DNA of 64,000 bases from Clostridium tepidum (GCF_002008345.1 NZ_MRAE01000005.1:1-64000); one strand, 5' to 3'. Shown: positions 36,681 to 46,686, counted from the first letter of the stretch. Program-made: numbers and translations. Notes: generated from the sequence alone by a model not told the origin.

Positions 36681-37930
36681 TAGTTAAGATTTGTTGTATA
36701 ATAGCTTCTTTTGCTTTATGGTTATATGTTTTTAATGTAGAAAATCCTATAAAAGAACAAAAAATAACGGTTCCAGTTAGTATAGTAAATAAGGAAAGTA
36801 TAAATGAGCACGAATTGGCTTTGGTACCAAAAGAGTCTAATAATGTCACATTAATAGTAAAAGGTAATGTAAATGACATTTATTCTATAAAAGCAGATGA
36901 TTTTAAAGTAGAGGCAGATTTAAACTTCTTTGCTCTAAAAAAAGGTGAAAATAAAATACCTGTTAAAATAAAGAAAAGTCCTAGCAATATTAAAATAGTA
37001 AATGAAGAAAATTTATGGATTAATATTACATTAGATAGGCTAATGTCTAAGACGGTGCCAATAAGGATAAAAGTAACAGGCACTCCTAAAGATGGGTATG
37101 CAGCTTTAAGCCCAGTTTTAAAAGAAGAAACAGCTACTGTTTATGGAACAGAAACTTATATTAACAAAGTAAAAGAAGTAGTAGGGAAATATAACATTAA
37201 CGGAAAATACTCTGATATAAAGACTAATATATATCTAAAACCACAAACATATGATGGAAATATTGTAAATGATGTTTCAGTAGAGCCATCTAAAGTATAT
37301 GTAGAGATACCTTTAAGAAAAATAAAAAGGGTACCGGTAAATATAAGGCTTAGCGAGGATATATCAAATAATAAAAATATAGAATCAATAACACCCCTAC
37401 AAAGTGAAATAGAAATTTCCGGAGAAGAGGAAGTTATACAAAATATAAAATATATAGATACAGAGATAATAAATGTTAATGCTATAAAAATAGGACAAGA
37501 AAACATAGAAAGTAATTTAGTATTACCAAAAGGTATTATATTATTAAATGAAAATAAAAGTATAAAACTTAAAGTTAAATTTAAAGCTGTAGAAGAGAAA
37601 AAAGAGGATGAAAACAATAAAGATAAGGAAGAAAATAATCAAGATAAAATTATTGAGAAGACAATCACAAAGGATATCAGTATTACAAATGAACCTAAAG
37701 ATAAAGAAGTTACTTTAAGTCAATCTAATATAAGCATAAATATAAAAGGTAAAAAAGATGATTTAGATAAAGTAAATATAAATAGTATAAAATGTTATGT
37801 AGATTTAAAAAATGTTAATATAGGAGAAAATGTAGTAAAAGTTGTTATTGATATGGGAGATAATAAAATAGATTACAGCGCTAATTTAGATAGCATAAAA
37901 GTAACAGTAAAGGAAAAGCAGGAGGAGTAA
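36650..37930 (+). CDS. cdaR: YbbR-domain regulator of diadenylate cyclase
   Basis: CdaR is a membrane-anchored extracellular protein that modulates CdaA. The 426-residue product has one N-terminal membrane segment (about residues 12-30, IIASFALWLYVFNVENP) followed by about four YbbR repeats with recurrent VPV and PxxVxVxG-type strands, and a Lys/Glu/Asn-rich insertion near residues 320-345. It overlaps cdaA by 31 bases, so the two are translated together. Confidence 0.92.
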   Translation: MGKKSKTENIIVKICCIIASFALWLYVFNVENPIKEQKITVPVSIVNKESINEHELALVPKESNNVTLIVKGNVNDIYSIKADDFKVEADLNFFALKKGENKIPVKIKKSPSNIKIVNEENLWINITLDRLMSKTVPIRIKVTGTPKDGYAALSPVLKEETATVYGTETYINKVKEVVGKYNINGKYSDIKTNIYLKPQTYDGNIVNDVSVEPSKVYVEIPLRKIKRVPVNIRLSEDISNNKNIESITPLQSEIEISGEEEVIQNIKYIDTEIINVNAIKIGQENIESNLVLPKGIILLNENKSIKLKVKFKAVEEKKEDENNKDKEENNQDKIIEKTITKDISITNEPKDKEVTLSQSNISINIKGKKDDLDKVNINSIKCYVDLKNVNIGENVVKVVIDMGDNKIDYSANLDSIKVTVKEKQEE

Positions 37931-37931
37931 C

Positions 37932-39530
37932 ATGCCATTAAGAATTAATAATTTGACTTTAGAAATAAACGAAGATTTAAGTTTGTTAAAAAATAAAGTA
38001 TGCAAAAAGATGAATATATCTTCAAATTATATAAAAGATTTTAAAATATTAAAGGAATCAATAGATGCTAGAAGAAATTCTATAAAATTTAACTATTCTG
38101 TTGAAGTATCTTGTGAAGATGAGAAAAAATTAATTAAAAAGTTAAAAGATAGAAATATAATTTACCAAGATACTGAATATGAAGAAAAGTTAATATTGGG
38201 ATCTAAAGAAATGAAATTTAGACCAGTTATAATAGGTATGGGGCCAGCTGGAATGTTTGCTGGACTTATGTTAGCTAAGAATGGGTATAGACCTATAATT
38301 ATAGAAAGAGGAGAATCTATAGAAGAAAGGAATAAAACTGTAGAAAAGTTTTGGAAAACAGGAATTTTAAATACAGAATCTAATGTACAATTTGGAGAAG
38401 GAGGAGCAGGTACTTTTTCTGATGGAAAATTGACTACTCGAATAAAAGATAAAAGATGTTCCTTTATATTAGAAGAGATGGTTAAGGCAGGAGCTCCTAA
38501 GGAAATAATATATTCTGGGAAACCACATATTGGAACGGATATATTAAAAGATGTGGTTAAGAATATAAGAAACACTATTAATTCTTTAGGGGGAGAAGTA
38601 AGATTTAATAATAAATTAGAAAATATAATAATTAAAAATGGAAAAATTAATGCTATTATAGTAAATAAAGAAGAAATTCCTTGTGAAAATTTAATATTAT
38701 CTATAGGTCATAGTTCAAGAGATACTTATGAAATGCTTTATAAAAATAATATTTTTATGGAAAGTAAAGCTTTTGCTATAGGAGTTAGAGTAGAACATTT
38801 AAGAGAAATGATTGATAAAAATCAGTATGGAAAGTATGCAGGGCATCCTAGACTTAAAGCTGCAGACTATAGATTAACTTATAAAACTAAAAGTAGTAAT
38901 AGAGCAGTGTATAGTTTTTGTATGTGTCCTGGAGGAGAGGTGGTTGCAGCAGCTTCAGAAGAAGGGATGTTAGTTACTAATGGTATGAGTTATTATTCAA
39001 GAAATAAAGATAATTCCAATTCAGCTATAGTTGTATCTGTAACACCAGAAGATTTTGAAGGGAACACACCTTTAAAAGGAATGGAATTTCAAAGATACTA
39101 TGAAAAATTAGCTTATAAATTAAGTGGAGAAAATTATAATGCTCCTGTTCAGTTGGTGGAAGATTTCTTAAAGGATAGAAAATCTTCTAGATTAGGAACA
39201 GTTAAGCCATCTTATAAACCAGGATATGAATTTAGGAATATATCGGAATGCTTACCAGACTATGTAGCAAATTCACTTAAAGAAGGATTTGTTAGTTTTG
39301 ATAAAAAAATTAAAGGATTTGCTAGCAGTGATGCTATTTTAACAGGTATAGAAACTAGAACTTCCGCTCCTGTTAGAATTACTAGAAATGAAAATCTAGA
39401 AAGTATATCTTTAAAAGGATTATATCCTGCAGGAGAAGGAGCTGGATACGCAGGAGGTATAATTTCAGCAGCGGTAGATGGAGTAAAGGTTGCTGAAAAT
39501 ATAATGAAAATATATAGGCCATTAAAATAA
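37932..39530 (+). CDS. FAD-dependent dehydrogenase, COG2509-like, function unknown
   Basis: The 532-residue protein has an N-terminal small domain (residues 1-90) and an FAD-binding core with IGMGPAGMFAGLMLAKNGY near residue 98, NVQFGEGGAGTFSDGKL near residue 150 and the C-terminal GLYPAGEGAGYAGGI. It belongs to the uncharacterised NAD(FAD)-utilising dehydrogenases found next to cdaA-cdaR-glmM in clostridia. The ATG is one base after the cdaR stop, after GGAGGAGT. Its substrate is unknown. Confidence 0.87.
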   Translation: MPLRINNLTLEINEDLSLLKNKVCKKMNISSNYIKDFKILKESIDARRNSIKFNYSVEVSCEDEKKLIKKLKDRNIIYQDTEYEEKLILGSKEMKFRPVIIGMGPAGMFAGLMLAKNGYRPIIIERGESIEERNKTVEKFWKTGILNTESNVQFGEGGAGTFSDGKLTTRIKDKRCSFILEEMVKAGAPKEIIYSGKPHIGTDILKDVVKNIRNTINSLGGEVRFNNKLENIIIKNGKINAIIVNKEEIPCENLILSIGHSSRDTYEMLYKNNIFMESKAFAIGVRVEHLREMIDKNQYGKYAGHPRLKAADYRLTYKTKSSNRAVYSFCMCPGGEVVAAASEEGMLVTNGMSYYSRNKDNSNSAIVVSVTPEDFEGNTPLKGMEFQRYYEKLAYKLSGENYNAPVQLVEDFLKDRKSSRLGTVKPSYKPGYEFRNISECLPDYVANSLKEGFVSFDKKIKGFASSDAILTGIETRTSAPVRITRNENLESISLKGLYPAGEGAGYAGGIISAAVDGVKVAENIMKIYRPLK

Positions 39531-39618
39531 AAACTTTTAAAAAAATATTGCGTTGTTTATTAATTTTGATAAAATAGAAGTTAAAGAATGGTATAAGCTA
39601 AAGGAGAATAAAAATAAT

Positions 39619-39657
39619 AAAAAGGATAACACTTTGGCATGCGTGCCCTTTTTGTTT
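39619..39657 (+). terminator. Hairpin in the 424-bp gap after the FAD dehydrogenase
   Basis: AAAAAGG (39619-39625) pairs with CCTTTTT (39647-39653), with an inner GGCA/TGCC stem, then TTTGTTTCTTT. It probably ends the cdaA unit. The rest of the gap (39658-39895) is AT-rich with no gene found. Confidence 0.55.
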
Positions 39658-39899
39658 CTTTGCTAAATAAAGGATAATGAGGATAATCCATAAGTTAATG
39701 CTTTTCTTATATAGTTGCAAATTGTCTTTTGCACTTTTTGCACTGATATTTTTGATTGCCTTATTTGTTTTTCCAAACTTATAAAGTTTGTGACTGTGAT
39801 ATTTAGGATATGTAATTTTTTATTAGATTTGTTTATTGATTTTTCCGTAATTATTTTGTGGTGAAACTATTATATTTTAATAATTTAGGGAAATCAATG

Positions 39900-39929
39900 T
39901 TAACATAATTTAGTATAGCTTAATATAAC
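39900..39929 (+). promoter_or_regulatory. Probable promoter of the buk-ptb-buk operon
   Basis: TTAACA (39900-39905) and TATAAC (39924-39929) with an 18-base spacer, 25 bases before the first buk. Confidence 0.5.
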
Positions 39930-39954
39930 TTAATAAAAACATAGGAGATTAAAA

Positions 39955-41049
39955 ATGAGGGATAATGATCTTATATTAGTAATTAATCCAGGATCTACAT
40001 CTACTAAAATTGCTTTGTTTGATAAAGAAAAACCTATAATTGCAGACAATTTATTTCATTCTTTAGAGGAAATAAATAAATATGACACAATATATGAACA
40101 AAAAAATATGAGAGAAAAGATAATAATGAATTGGCTTCAGGAGAGAGAGGTAGATTTAAGCAGGATTATTGCTATAGTAGGAAGAGGCGGGCTTTTACGT
40201 CCTATGCCAGGTGGTACTTATAAGGTAACAGAAAAAATGTTAGAAGATTTAAAAATAGGTTATCAAGGACAGCATGCATCTAATCTTGGAGGCATTATAG
40301 CTTATGACATTTCTAAAAAATTAAATATACCTTCCTTTATAGTTGATCCAGTAGCAGTAGATGAAATATTAGATGAAGCTAGAATATCAGGAATGCCAGA
40401 AATAAAAAGAAAATCTTTAGTTCATGCTTTAAACATAAAAGCTGTAACAAGAAAAGTTTGTAACAAAATTAACAAAGATTTTTATAATAGCTCTTTTGTA
40501 GTAGCACATTTGGGCGGAGGTATATCAGTATGCCCAATTAAAGATGGGAAAATATTAGATGTAAATAATGCTAATGAAGAAGGACCATTTTCACCAGAAA
40601 GGACAGGCAGTTTACCTGTTGGAGATTTGATAAAGATAGCTTATAGTGGTAAATATACTTATAAAGAATTAAAGAAAAAGCTTATGGGTAAAGGTGGACT
40701 AATAGCATATTTAAATACAAATGATGGAAGAATTGTGGACAAGATGATTCAGGAAGGTAATAAAGAAGCAAAGTTTATTCTGGAAACTATGGCTTATCAA
40801 ATTGCAAAAGAAATAGGGGCTATGGCAACAGTATTAAAAGGTAACGTAGATGCTATAATTCTTACAGGAGGACTAGCTTATAATAAAAGACTAACTACAT
40901 GGATAAAAGAAAGAGTTGAGTTTATTTCCACAGTTGAGTTAGTATCAGGAGAAGAAGAAATGTTAGCTTTAGTTGAAGGGGTAATAAGAATTTTAAATAA
41001 AGAAGAAAATGCTAAAATTTATGAAGAAGAGGTGTATTTTAATGATTAA
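39955..41049 (+). CDS. buk: Butyrate (branched-chain acyl) kinase, first copy
   Basis: It transfers phosphate from an acyl phosphate to ADP, giving acid and ATP. The 364-residue ASKHA-fold enzyme has the N-terminal [40 protein letters not shown] and [12 protein letters not shown]. It overlaps ptb by 8 bases. A second copy lies downstream of ptb. The start follows TAGGAGAT. Confidence 0.93.
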   Translation: MRDNDLILVINPGSTSTKIALFDKEKPIIADNLFHSLEEINKYDTIYEQKNMREKIIMNWLQEREVDLSRIIAIVGRGGLLRPMPGGTYKVTEKMLEDLKIGYQGQHASNLGGIIAYDISKKLNIPSFIVDPVAVDEILDEARISGMPEIKRKSLVHALNIKAVTRKVCNKINKDFYNSSFVVAHLGGGISVCPIKDGKILDVNNANEEGPFSPERTGSLPVGDLIKIAYSGKYTYKELKKKLMGKGGLIAYLNTNDGRIVDKMIQEGNKEAKFILETMAYQIAKEIGAMATVLKGNVDAIILTGGLAYNKRLTTWIKERVEFISTVELVSGEEEMLALVEGVIRILNKEENAKIYEEEVYFND

Positions 41050-41953
41050 AAGTTTTGATGAAATACTACAAAAGGCTAAAAGTCAAGAAAAAAGAACTAT
41101 ATCTGTGGCAGTTGCTCAAGATAAGCATGTATTAGAAGCCATAAAAGATGCTAAAGAACAAGGACTTGTTAATGCAATACTTGTGGGAAATGCAGAAAAA
41201 ATTCAAGAAATCGCAAACGAAATAGATATGAAGTTAGAAGATTATGAAATAATACATGAAAATGATAATAGAAAAGCTGCATTAAAAGCTGTTGAAATAG
41301 TTTCATCAGGAAGAGCTGATATGGTGATGAAAGGCTTAATAGATACAGCAAATTTTTTAAGAGCTGTTTTAAACAAAGAAATAGGATTAAGAACAGGAAA
41401 AGTAATGTCTCATGTTGCAGTATTTGAAGTAAAAAAATTAGAAAAATTAATAATGATTACAGATTCAGCCTTTAATATGTATCCAGGCTTGGAAGAAAAA
41501 ATTGATATAGTTAAAAATTCAGTTACAGTAGCACATGCAATAGGCATTGAAACTCCAAAAGTTGCTCCTATTTGTGCAGTAGAGGTAGTTAATCCTAAAA
41601 TGCCAGCTACACTAGATGCTGCAACACTTTCTAAAATGAATGATAGAGGTCAAATAAAAGGATGTATAATTGATGGTCCATTGGCTTTAGATAACGCTAT
41701 ATCAGAAGAAGCAGCAGCTCATAAAGGTATAAATAGTCCAGTGGCAGGTAATGCTAACATATTTTTAATGCCAAACATAGAAGCAGGAAATGTAATGTAT
41801 AAAACATTAACTTATGCAGCAGATTGTAAAAATGCTGGATTATTAGTAGGTACATCAGCACCAGTTGTATTAACTTCAAGAAGTGATAGTCATGAATCAA
41901 AATTAAATGCAATAGCTTTAGCAGCATTAGTTGCTAACCAATTAAAGAAATAA
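41042..41953 (+). CDS. ptb: Phosphate butyryltransferase
   Basis: It converts acyl-CoA and phosphate to acyl phosphate, the substrate of the flanking kinases. The 303-residue product has the family motifs GRADMVMKGLIDTANFLRAV and IDGPLALDNAIS and ends in a GTSAPVVLTSRSDSHESK segment. The ATG at 41042 follows GAGGTG and overlaps the first buk; the frame is open further upstream. Confidence 0.95.
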   Translation: MIKSFDEILQKAKSQEKRTISVAVAQDKHVLEAIKDAKEQGLVNAILVGNAEKIQEIANEIDMKLEDYEIIHENDNRKAALKAVEIVSSGRADMVMKGLIDTANFLRAVLNKEIGLRTGKVMSHVAVFEVKKLEKLIMITDSAFNMYPGLEEKIDIVKNSVTVAHAIGIETPKVAPICAVEVVNPKMPATLDAATLSKMNDRGQIKGCIIDGPLALDNAISEEAAAHKGINSPVAGNANIFLMPNIEAGNVMYKTLTYAADCKNAGLLVGTSAPVVLTSRSDSHESKLNAIALAALVANQLKK

Positions 41954-41979
41954 ACTTTTTTAATTAAGGGGGAATAAAA

Positions 41980-43050
41980 ATGTCTTATAAATTACTAATA
42001 ATTAATCCTGGGTCAACATCAACTAAAATAGGAGTGTATGAAGGTGAGAATCAAATACTAGAAGAAACATTAAGACATTCTTCACAAGAAATTGAAAGCT
42101 ATAAAACCATATTTGATCAATTTGAGTTTAGAAAAGAAGTTATATTAAATGTTTTAAAAGAAAAAGAATTTGATATAAATGAATTAGATGCGGTTGTAGG
42201 TAGAGGGGGACTTTTAAAACCTATTGAAGGTGGAACATATAAAGTAAATGATGCTATGATTGAAGATTTAAAAATAGGAGTACAAGGTCAGCATGCATCT
42301 AACCTTGGGGGAATAATAGCTAATGAAATAGCTAAAGGTCTTAATATACCTGCATTTATAGTAGATCCTGTAGTTGTTGATGAAATGAAAGATATAGCAA
42401 GAATCTCAGGTATGCCAGAAATAGAAAGAAAAAGCATATTCCATGCATTAAATCAAAAAGCAGTTGCTAAAAGGTATGCCAAGGAGAATAACAAAAGATA
42501 TGATGAACTTAATTTAATAGTTGCTCATATGGGTGGAGGAGCTTCTGTAGGAACTCACCAAAAAGGAAAAGTAGTAGATGTAAATAATGCTTTAGATGGA
42601 GAAGGCCCATTTTCACCAGAAAGAACAGGCGGACTTCCAGTAGGAGATTTAATAAAATTATGTTATAGTGGAAAATATACTTATGAAGAAATGAAAAAGA
42701 AAATAAATGGTAAAGGCGGAGTAGTAGCATATTTAAATACAAATGATTTTAGAGAAGTTGAAGAAAAGGCTGAAAAAGGAGATAAGGATGCAAAATTAAT
42801 TGTAGATGCATTTGTATTTCAAATAGCAAAAGAAATAGGGAAAAATGCAGCAGTTTTATGTGGAAAAGTAGATGCTATATTATTGACAGGTGGAATAGCA
42901 TATAGCAAAACTATATGTAAAAATATAGAAGAGATGGTATCCTTTATAGCACCAGTAGTTAGATTCCCAGGAGAAGACGAATTATTGGCTTTAGCTCAAG
43001 GAGGACTAAGAGTATTACAAGGTGAAGAAGAGGTTAAGGAATATAAATAA
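41980..43050 (+). CDS. buk: Butyrate (branched-chain acyl) kinase, second copy
   Basis: The 356-residue paralog of the first kinase has [44 protein letters not shown] and [14 protein letters not shown]. Two kinases around one transferase could differ in chain length (butyrate against isobutyrate/isovalerate) or in expression. The start follows AAGGGGGA, 26 bases after ptb. Confidence 0.94.
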   Translation: MSYKLLIINPGSTSTKIGVYEGENQILEETLRHSSQEIESYKTIFDQFEFRKEVILNVLKEKEFDINELDAVVGRGGLLKPIEGGTYKVNDAMIEDLKIGVQGQHASNLGGIIANEIAKGLNIPAFIVDPVVVDEMKDIARISGMPEIERKSIFHALNQKAVAKRYAKENNKRYDELNLIVAHMGGGASVGTHQKGKVVDVNNALDGEGPFSPERTGGLPVGDLIKLCYSGKYTYEEMKKKINGKGGVVAYLNTNDFREVEEKAEKGDKDAKLIVDAFVFQIAKEIGKNAAVLCGKVDAILLTGGIAYSKTICKNIEEMVSFIAPVVRFPGEDELLALAQGGLRVLQGEEEVKEYK

Positions 43051-43144
43051 TAGTAATATATGTAGATAAAAACATAAGAATTAGAAAAATAAAGAAAAAA
43101 TTTTAATGATAAAATTATAACAATTAAAAAAAAGATTAAATTAC

Positions 43145-43175
43145 TTTACAATTATAAGGATTTTTGTGATATAAT
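43145..43175 (+). promoter_or_regulatory. Promoter of the P-loop/oxidoreductase cluster
   Basis: TTTACA (43145-43150) lies 19 bases before TATAAT (43170-43175), which also carries an extended -10 TG. The leader to 43309 has an outer stem, ACTTAATGA (43202-43210) with TCATTAAGT (43231-43239), and no recognised riboswitch. Confidence 0.6.
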
Positions 43176-43309
43176 GAATTTAAGAATTCATCTATAATTT
43201 TACTTAATGATGAAAAATGAAAGGGCTATTTCATTAAGTGTGAAAAATTTTTTACAGCATATGAAAAGGGTTTCATTACATGAAAATGCTCTGATTTGGA
43301 GTGATTAAA

Positions 43310-43972
43310 ATGAGTAGAATAAATATTTTTACAGGCCATTTTGGAAGTGGGAAAACAGAAATTGCAATAAATTATGCTATAAAATTAGCTAAGGAAGGTA
43401 AAAAAGTAGCTTTAGTAGATATAGATATTGTAAATCCATATTTTTGCTCACGAAGTCTAAAAGAAGAGTTTGATAAATTAGGAATAAGAGTAATAGCTTC
43501 TGATCCTGAACTTATGAATGCAGAATTAATGGTTGTACCTAGTGAAGTTATGGCAGTTTTCAATGATAAAAGTTATGAAGTTGTTATGGATATAGGCGGT
43601 GATGATCAAGGAGCAACAGTACTTGGTCAGTATAATAAATATCTTAAAGAAGAAGAATATGATATGTATTTTGTAGTTAATAACAATAGACCACTTACAT
43701 CTAATGAAAAAGAAACAGAAGAATATATAAAATCTATAGAAATTGCTTCTAGATTAAAAGTTAAATATCTTATATCAAATACGAATCTTTCATATGAAAC
43801 TACAGTAGAGCATATATTAAAGGGAGATGAAATAGTACTAGAACTTTCTAAAAAAACTAATCTTCCTTACAAATATATTGTGTGTAAACAAGATTTTGTA
43901 GATGATATAAAAGACAAGGTTCATGCAGAAATATTTCCAATAAATATATACATGAATCCGCCTTGGAGGTAA
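43310..43972 (+). CDS. P-loop NTPase (CobQ/MinD-like) next to 2-oxoacid oxidoreductase genes
   Basis: The 220-residue protein has a Walker A-like loop GHFGSGKTE at residues 8-16, a switch-like LVDIDIVNPYFCSR near residue 42 and MDIGGDDQGATVLG near residue 95, features of the SIMIBI class (MinD/ParA/Mrp). It lies 91 bases upstream of the ferredoxin-like subunit gene and shares its promoter. Iron-sulfur or complex maturation is a reasonable guess from the neighbours; the function is not established. The ATG at 43310 follows GGAGTG. Confidence 0.78.
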   Translation: MSRINIFTGHFGSGKTEIAINYAIKLAKEGKKVALVDIDIVNPYFCSRSLKEEFDKLGIRVIASDPELMNAELMVVPSEVMAVFNDKSYEVVMDIGGDDQGATVLGQYNKYLKEEEYDMYFVVNNNRPLTSNEKETEEYIKSIEIASRLKVKYLISNTNLSYETTVEHILKGDEIVLELSKKTNLPYKYIVCKQDFVDDIKDKVHAEIFPINIYMNPPWR

Positions 43973-44063
43973 CTTGCATTCACAATTTTAAAATATATTA
44001 ATAAATAAAAACTAAATATAGACATGCAAGACATTCTTATTAAAAACTTAAGGAGGGGTTATA

Positions 44064-44273
44064 GTGCCAAAAGTAATATTTAGGGAAGAAAGATGTAAAG
44101 GCTGTGGCCACTGCATTCAAGTGTGCCCTAAGAAAATAATTAGCTTTTCAGAAAAACTAAATGTAAAAGGTTATAATGCAGCTACAATAGTTGATGAAAA
44201 GAAAGATGATTGTATAGCTTGTGCATCATGTGCAAGAATATGCCCAGATTGTGTAATAACAGTAGAAAAGTAA
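44064..44273 (+). CDS. korD: 2-oxoacid:ferredoxin oxidoreductase, delta (2x[4Fe-4S]) subunit
   Basis: The 69-residue electron-transfer subunit has two cluster motifs, CKGCGHCIQVCPK and CIACASCARICPD. It starts at GTG 44064 after GGAGGGG and leads the order delta-alpha-beta-gamma. It carries electrons from the thiamine-pyrophosphate centre to external ferredoxin. Confidence 0.93.
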   Translation: MPKVIFREERCKGCGHCIQVCPKKIISFSEKLNVKGYNAATIVDEKKDDCIACASCARICPDCVITVEK

Positions 44274-44288
44274 AAAGGAGGGGTTATA

Positions 44289-45359
44289 ATGGGTGAAAAA
44301 GTTTTAATGAAGGGTAATGAGGCTATAGGAGAAGCTGCAATCCAAGCAGGATGTGAATGTTTCTTTGGATATCCAATTACCCCACAAACAGAAGTAGCAG
44401 CTTATATGTCAAAGAAAATGCCTAAAATAGGTAAGACATTTGTTCAAGCTGAAAGTGAAATTTCAGCTGTAAATATGGTGTATGGTGCAGCAGGAACAGG
44501 AACTAGATGTATGACTTCTTCAAGCTCACCAGGAATAAGTTTAAAATCAGAAGGACTTTCATATATAGCAGCAGCAGAATTACCATGTGTTGTAATCAAC
44601 ATAGTTAGAGGAGGCCCTGGGCTAGGAAGTATTCAACCAGCACAATCAGATTATTTCCAAGCAACAAAAGCAAGTGGTCATGGTGATTTTAACATGCCAG
44701 TATTTGCACCAGCTTCTATACAAGAAATGGTTGATTTAATACAAGATGCATTCGATGTAGCTGATACATACAGAACACCTTGTATGATCATGGGGGATGG
44801 AATGCTTGGACAAATGATGGAACCTGTTGAATTTAAACAAAGAGAATCTAAAGAACTTCCACCAAAAGATTGGGCAGCCAATGGATTACATGGAAGAAAA
44901 GAGCATAATATAATAAACTCCTTATATTTACAACCAGAAATATTAGAAAAGCATAACATTCATTTACAAGAAAAATATGCTAAGATAAAAGAAAATGAAG
45001 TTAGATATGAATTATATAATTGTGATAAAGAATGTGATTTAATATTAGTTGCATATGGAACAACTTCAAGAATATGCAAAAATGTTATAGAAATGGCTAA
45101 AGAAGAAGGCTTAAATTTAGGATTAATAAGACCTATAACAATATGGCCTTTCCCATTTGAAGCATTTGAAAAAACTGTAGACCTTACTAAACATGGATAT
45201 CTATCTGTAGAAATGAGTTGTGGACAAATGGTTTATGATGTTAAATTAGCATCTAATGGAAGAAAACCAGTAGATTTTTATGGCAGAGCAGGTGGAATGG
45301 TTCCAGATCCATCAGATATCCTAGAAAAAGTTAAATCTATAGTAGGAGGTGCTAAATAA
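44289..45359 (+). CDS. korA: 2-oxoacid:ferredoxin oxidoreductase, alpha subunit
   Basis: The 356-residue alpha subunit has the N-terminal pyrimidine-binding domain (GNEAIGEAAIQAGCECFFGYPITPQTE shortened here by family recognition: motif GYPITPQTE near residue 30) and the SSSSPGISLKSEG segment. With beta it oxidatively decarboxylates a 2-oxoacid to acyl-CoA. 2-Oxoisovalerate or 2-oxoglutarate are the likeliest substrates; the ptb/buk neighbours favour branched-chain acids. It overlaps beta by one base. Confidence 0.92.
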   Translation: MGEKVLMKGNEAIGEAAIQAGCECFFGYPITPQTEVAAYMSKKMPKIGKTFVQAESEISAVNMVYGAAGTGTRCMTSSSSPGISLKSEGLSYIAAAELPCVVINIVRGGPGLGSIQPAQSDYFQATKASGHGDFNMPVFAPASIQEMVDLIQDAFDVADTYRTPCMIMGDGMLGQMMEPVEFKQRESKELPPKDWAANGLHGRKEHNIINSLYLQPEILEKHNIHLQEKYAKIKENEVRYELYNCDKECDLILVAYGTTSRICKNVIEMAKEEGLNLGLIRPITIWPFPFEAFEKTVDLTKHGYLSVEMSCGQMVYDVKLASNGRKPVDFYGRAGGMVPDPSDILEKVKSIVGGAK

Positions 45360-46108
45360 TGGCTATAGTATACCAACCACCTAAAGCATTAATGGACGTT
45401 CCTACACATTATTGTCCAGGATGTACTCATGGTGTAATTCATAAATTAGTTGCAGAAGTAATTGATGAACTTGGAGTATTAGATAAAACAATAGGGGTTG
45501 CTCCAGTTGGATGTTCAGTTTTAGCATATAATTATTTTGCTTGTGATATGTTTGAGGCTGCTCATGGTAGAGCACCAGCAGTTGCAACAGGTATAAAAAG
45601 AGCAAAACCAGACTCAGTAGTATTTACTTACCAAGGAGATGGAGATTTGGCTGCAATAGGTACAGCTGAAATAGTTCATATTGCAACTAGAGGAGAAAAT
45701 ATTACAACAATATTTGTGAATAACTGTATATATGGAATGACAGGTGGACAAATGGCACCTACTACATTACCAGGACAAGTAACAGAAACAACACCTTATG
45801 GAAGAGATACAAGTTATGCAGGATTTCCAGTAAGAGTATCAGAAATGATAGCTACTTTAACTGGAGCTTGTTATGTAGAAAGAGTAGCTGTAAATACAGT
45901 TCCAAATATATTAAAGGCTAAAAAGGCTATAAAGAAAGCTTTCCAAAATCAAATAGATAAAAAAGGATTCTCTTTAGTAGAGGTATTATCAATATGTCCA
46001 ACTAACTGGGGATTAACTCCTCAAGAATCTATGGAATGGTTAAAAGATAATATGATACCATACTATCCTCTTGGCGTTAAGAAGGATACAACTGAGGAGG
46101 TGAAATAA
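45359..46108 (+). CDS. korB: 2-oxoacid:ferredoxin oxidoreductase, beta subunit
   Basis: The 249-residue thiamine-pyrophosphate-binding subunit has HYCPGCTHGVIHKL, the TPP motif YQGDGDLAAIGTAE and NNCIYGMTGGQMAPTT. Its ATG overlaps the alpha stop by one base. The beta subunit lacks a ferredoxin domain, in line with a separate delta gene. Confidence 0.94.
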   Translation: MAIVYQPPKALMDVPTHYCPGCTHGVIHKLVAEVIDELGVLDKTIGVAPVGCSVLAYNYFACDMFEAAHGRAPAVATGIKRAKPDSVVFTYQGDGDLAAIGTAEIVHIATRGENITTIFVNNCIYGMTGGQMAPTTLPGQVTETTPYGRDTSYAGFPVRVSEMIATLTGACYVERVAVNTVPNILKAKKAIKKAFQNQIDKKGFSLVEVLSICPTNWGLTPQESMEWLKDNMIPYYPLGVKKDTTEEVK

Positions 46109-46109
46109 T

Positions 46110-46640
46110 ATGGCATCACAACAAATTATATTTGCAGGTTTTGGAGGCCAAGGTATATTATCAATGGGTAAATTTTTAGCTTATGCAGGAATGGACGCAA
46201 ATATGGAAGTTTCATGGCTACCATCTTATGGACCGGAAATGAGAGGTGGTACAGCTAACTGTTCTGTAGTTTTATCCGATACTCCAGTTGGATCACCAAT
46301 AGTAACTAAGCCAGATACAGTAGTTGTAATGAATAGACCTTCTTTAGATAAATTTGAGGACATGGTAGTTCCAGGAGGATTAATAATATTAGATTCTGAT
46401 TTAGTTGATAGAATGCCAAAAAGGGATGATGTAAAAGTTATAGCTATACCAGCTCAAACTGAAGCTGAAAAAGTAGGCAGTAAGAAAATAGCTAATATGG
46501 TTCTTTTAGGAGCTCTTGTAAAAGAAACAGGAATAGTTACTATGGATGAAATAATAGCATCATTAAAAGATCATGGTAAAGAAAAATTCTTTGCATCAAA
46601 TAAGGCAGCTCTTAAAGTTGGAGAAGAATACGTAAAATAA
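46110..46640 (+). CDS. korC: 2-oxoacid:ferredoxin oxidoreductase, gamma subunit
   Basis: The 176-residue gamma subunit starts with FAGFGGQGILSMGKFLAYAG, typical of the family, and has SYGPEMRGGTANCSV. It begins one base after the beta stop, with GAGGAGGTG in the end of beta as binding site. A terminator closes the operon. Confidence 0.94.
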   Translation: MASQQIIFAGFGGQGILSMGKFLAYAGMDANMEVSWLPSYGPEMRGGTANCSVVLSDTPVGSPIVTKPDTVVVMNRPSLDKFEDMVVPGGLIILDSDLVDRMPKRDDVKVIAIPAQTEAEKVGSKKIANMVLLGALVKETGIVTMDEIIASLKDHGKEKFFASNKAALKVGEEYVK

Positions 46641-46653
46641 TAAGTTAAATGTT

Positions 46654-46686
46654 GCCAGTGAAGGAAATATCCTCACTGGCTTTTTA
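46654..46686 (+). terminator. Terminator after korC
   Basis: GCCAGTG (46654-46660) pairs with CACTGGC (46674-46680), with an inner AGGA/TCCT stem, followed by TTTTT. Confidence 0.9.

Noticed and set aside
37156-37617. Open frame of 153 codons on the minus strand inside cdaR
   Set aside because: Composition follows the antisense of an AT-rich gene; no start context and no recognisable protein.
39634-39650. Sigma-54-like TTGGCATGCGTGCCC before the buk operon
   Set aside because: There is no GC at the -12 position with correct spacing; it is the inner part of a hairpin that ends the upstream unit.
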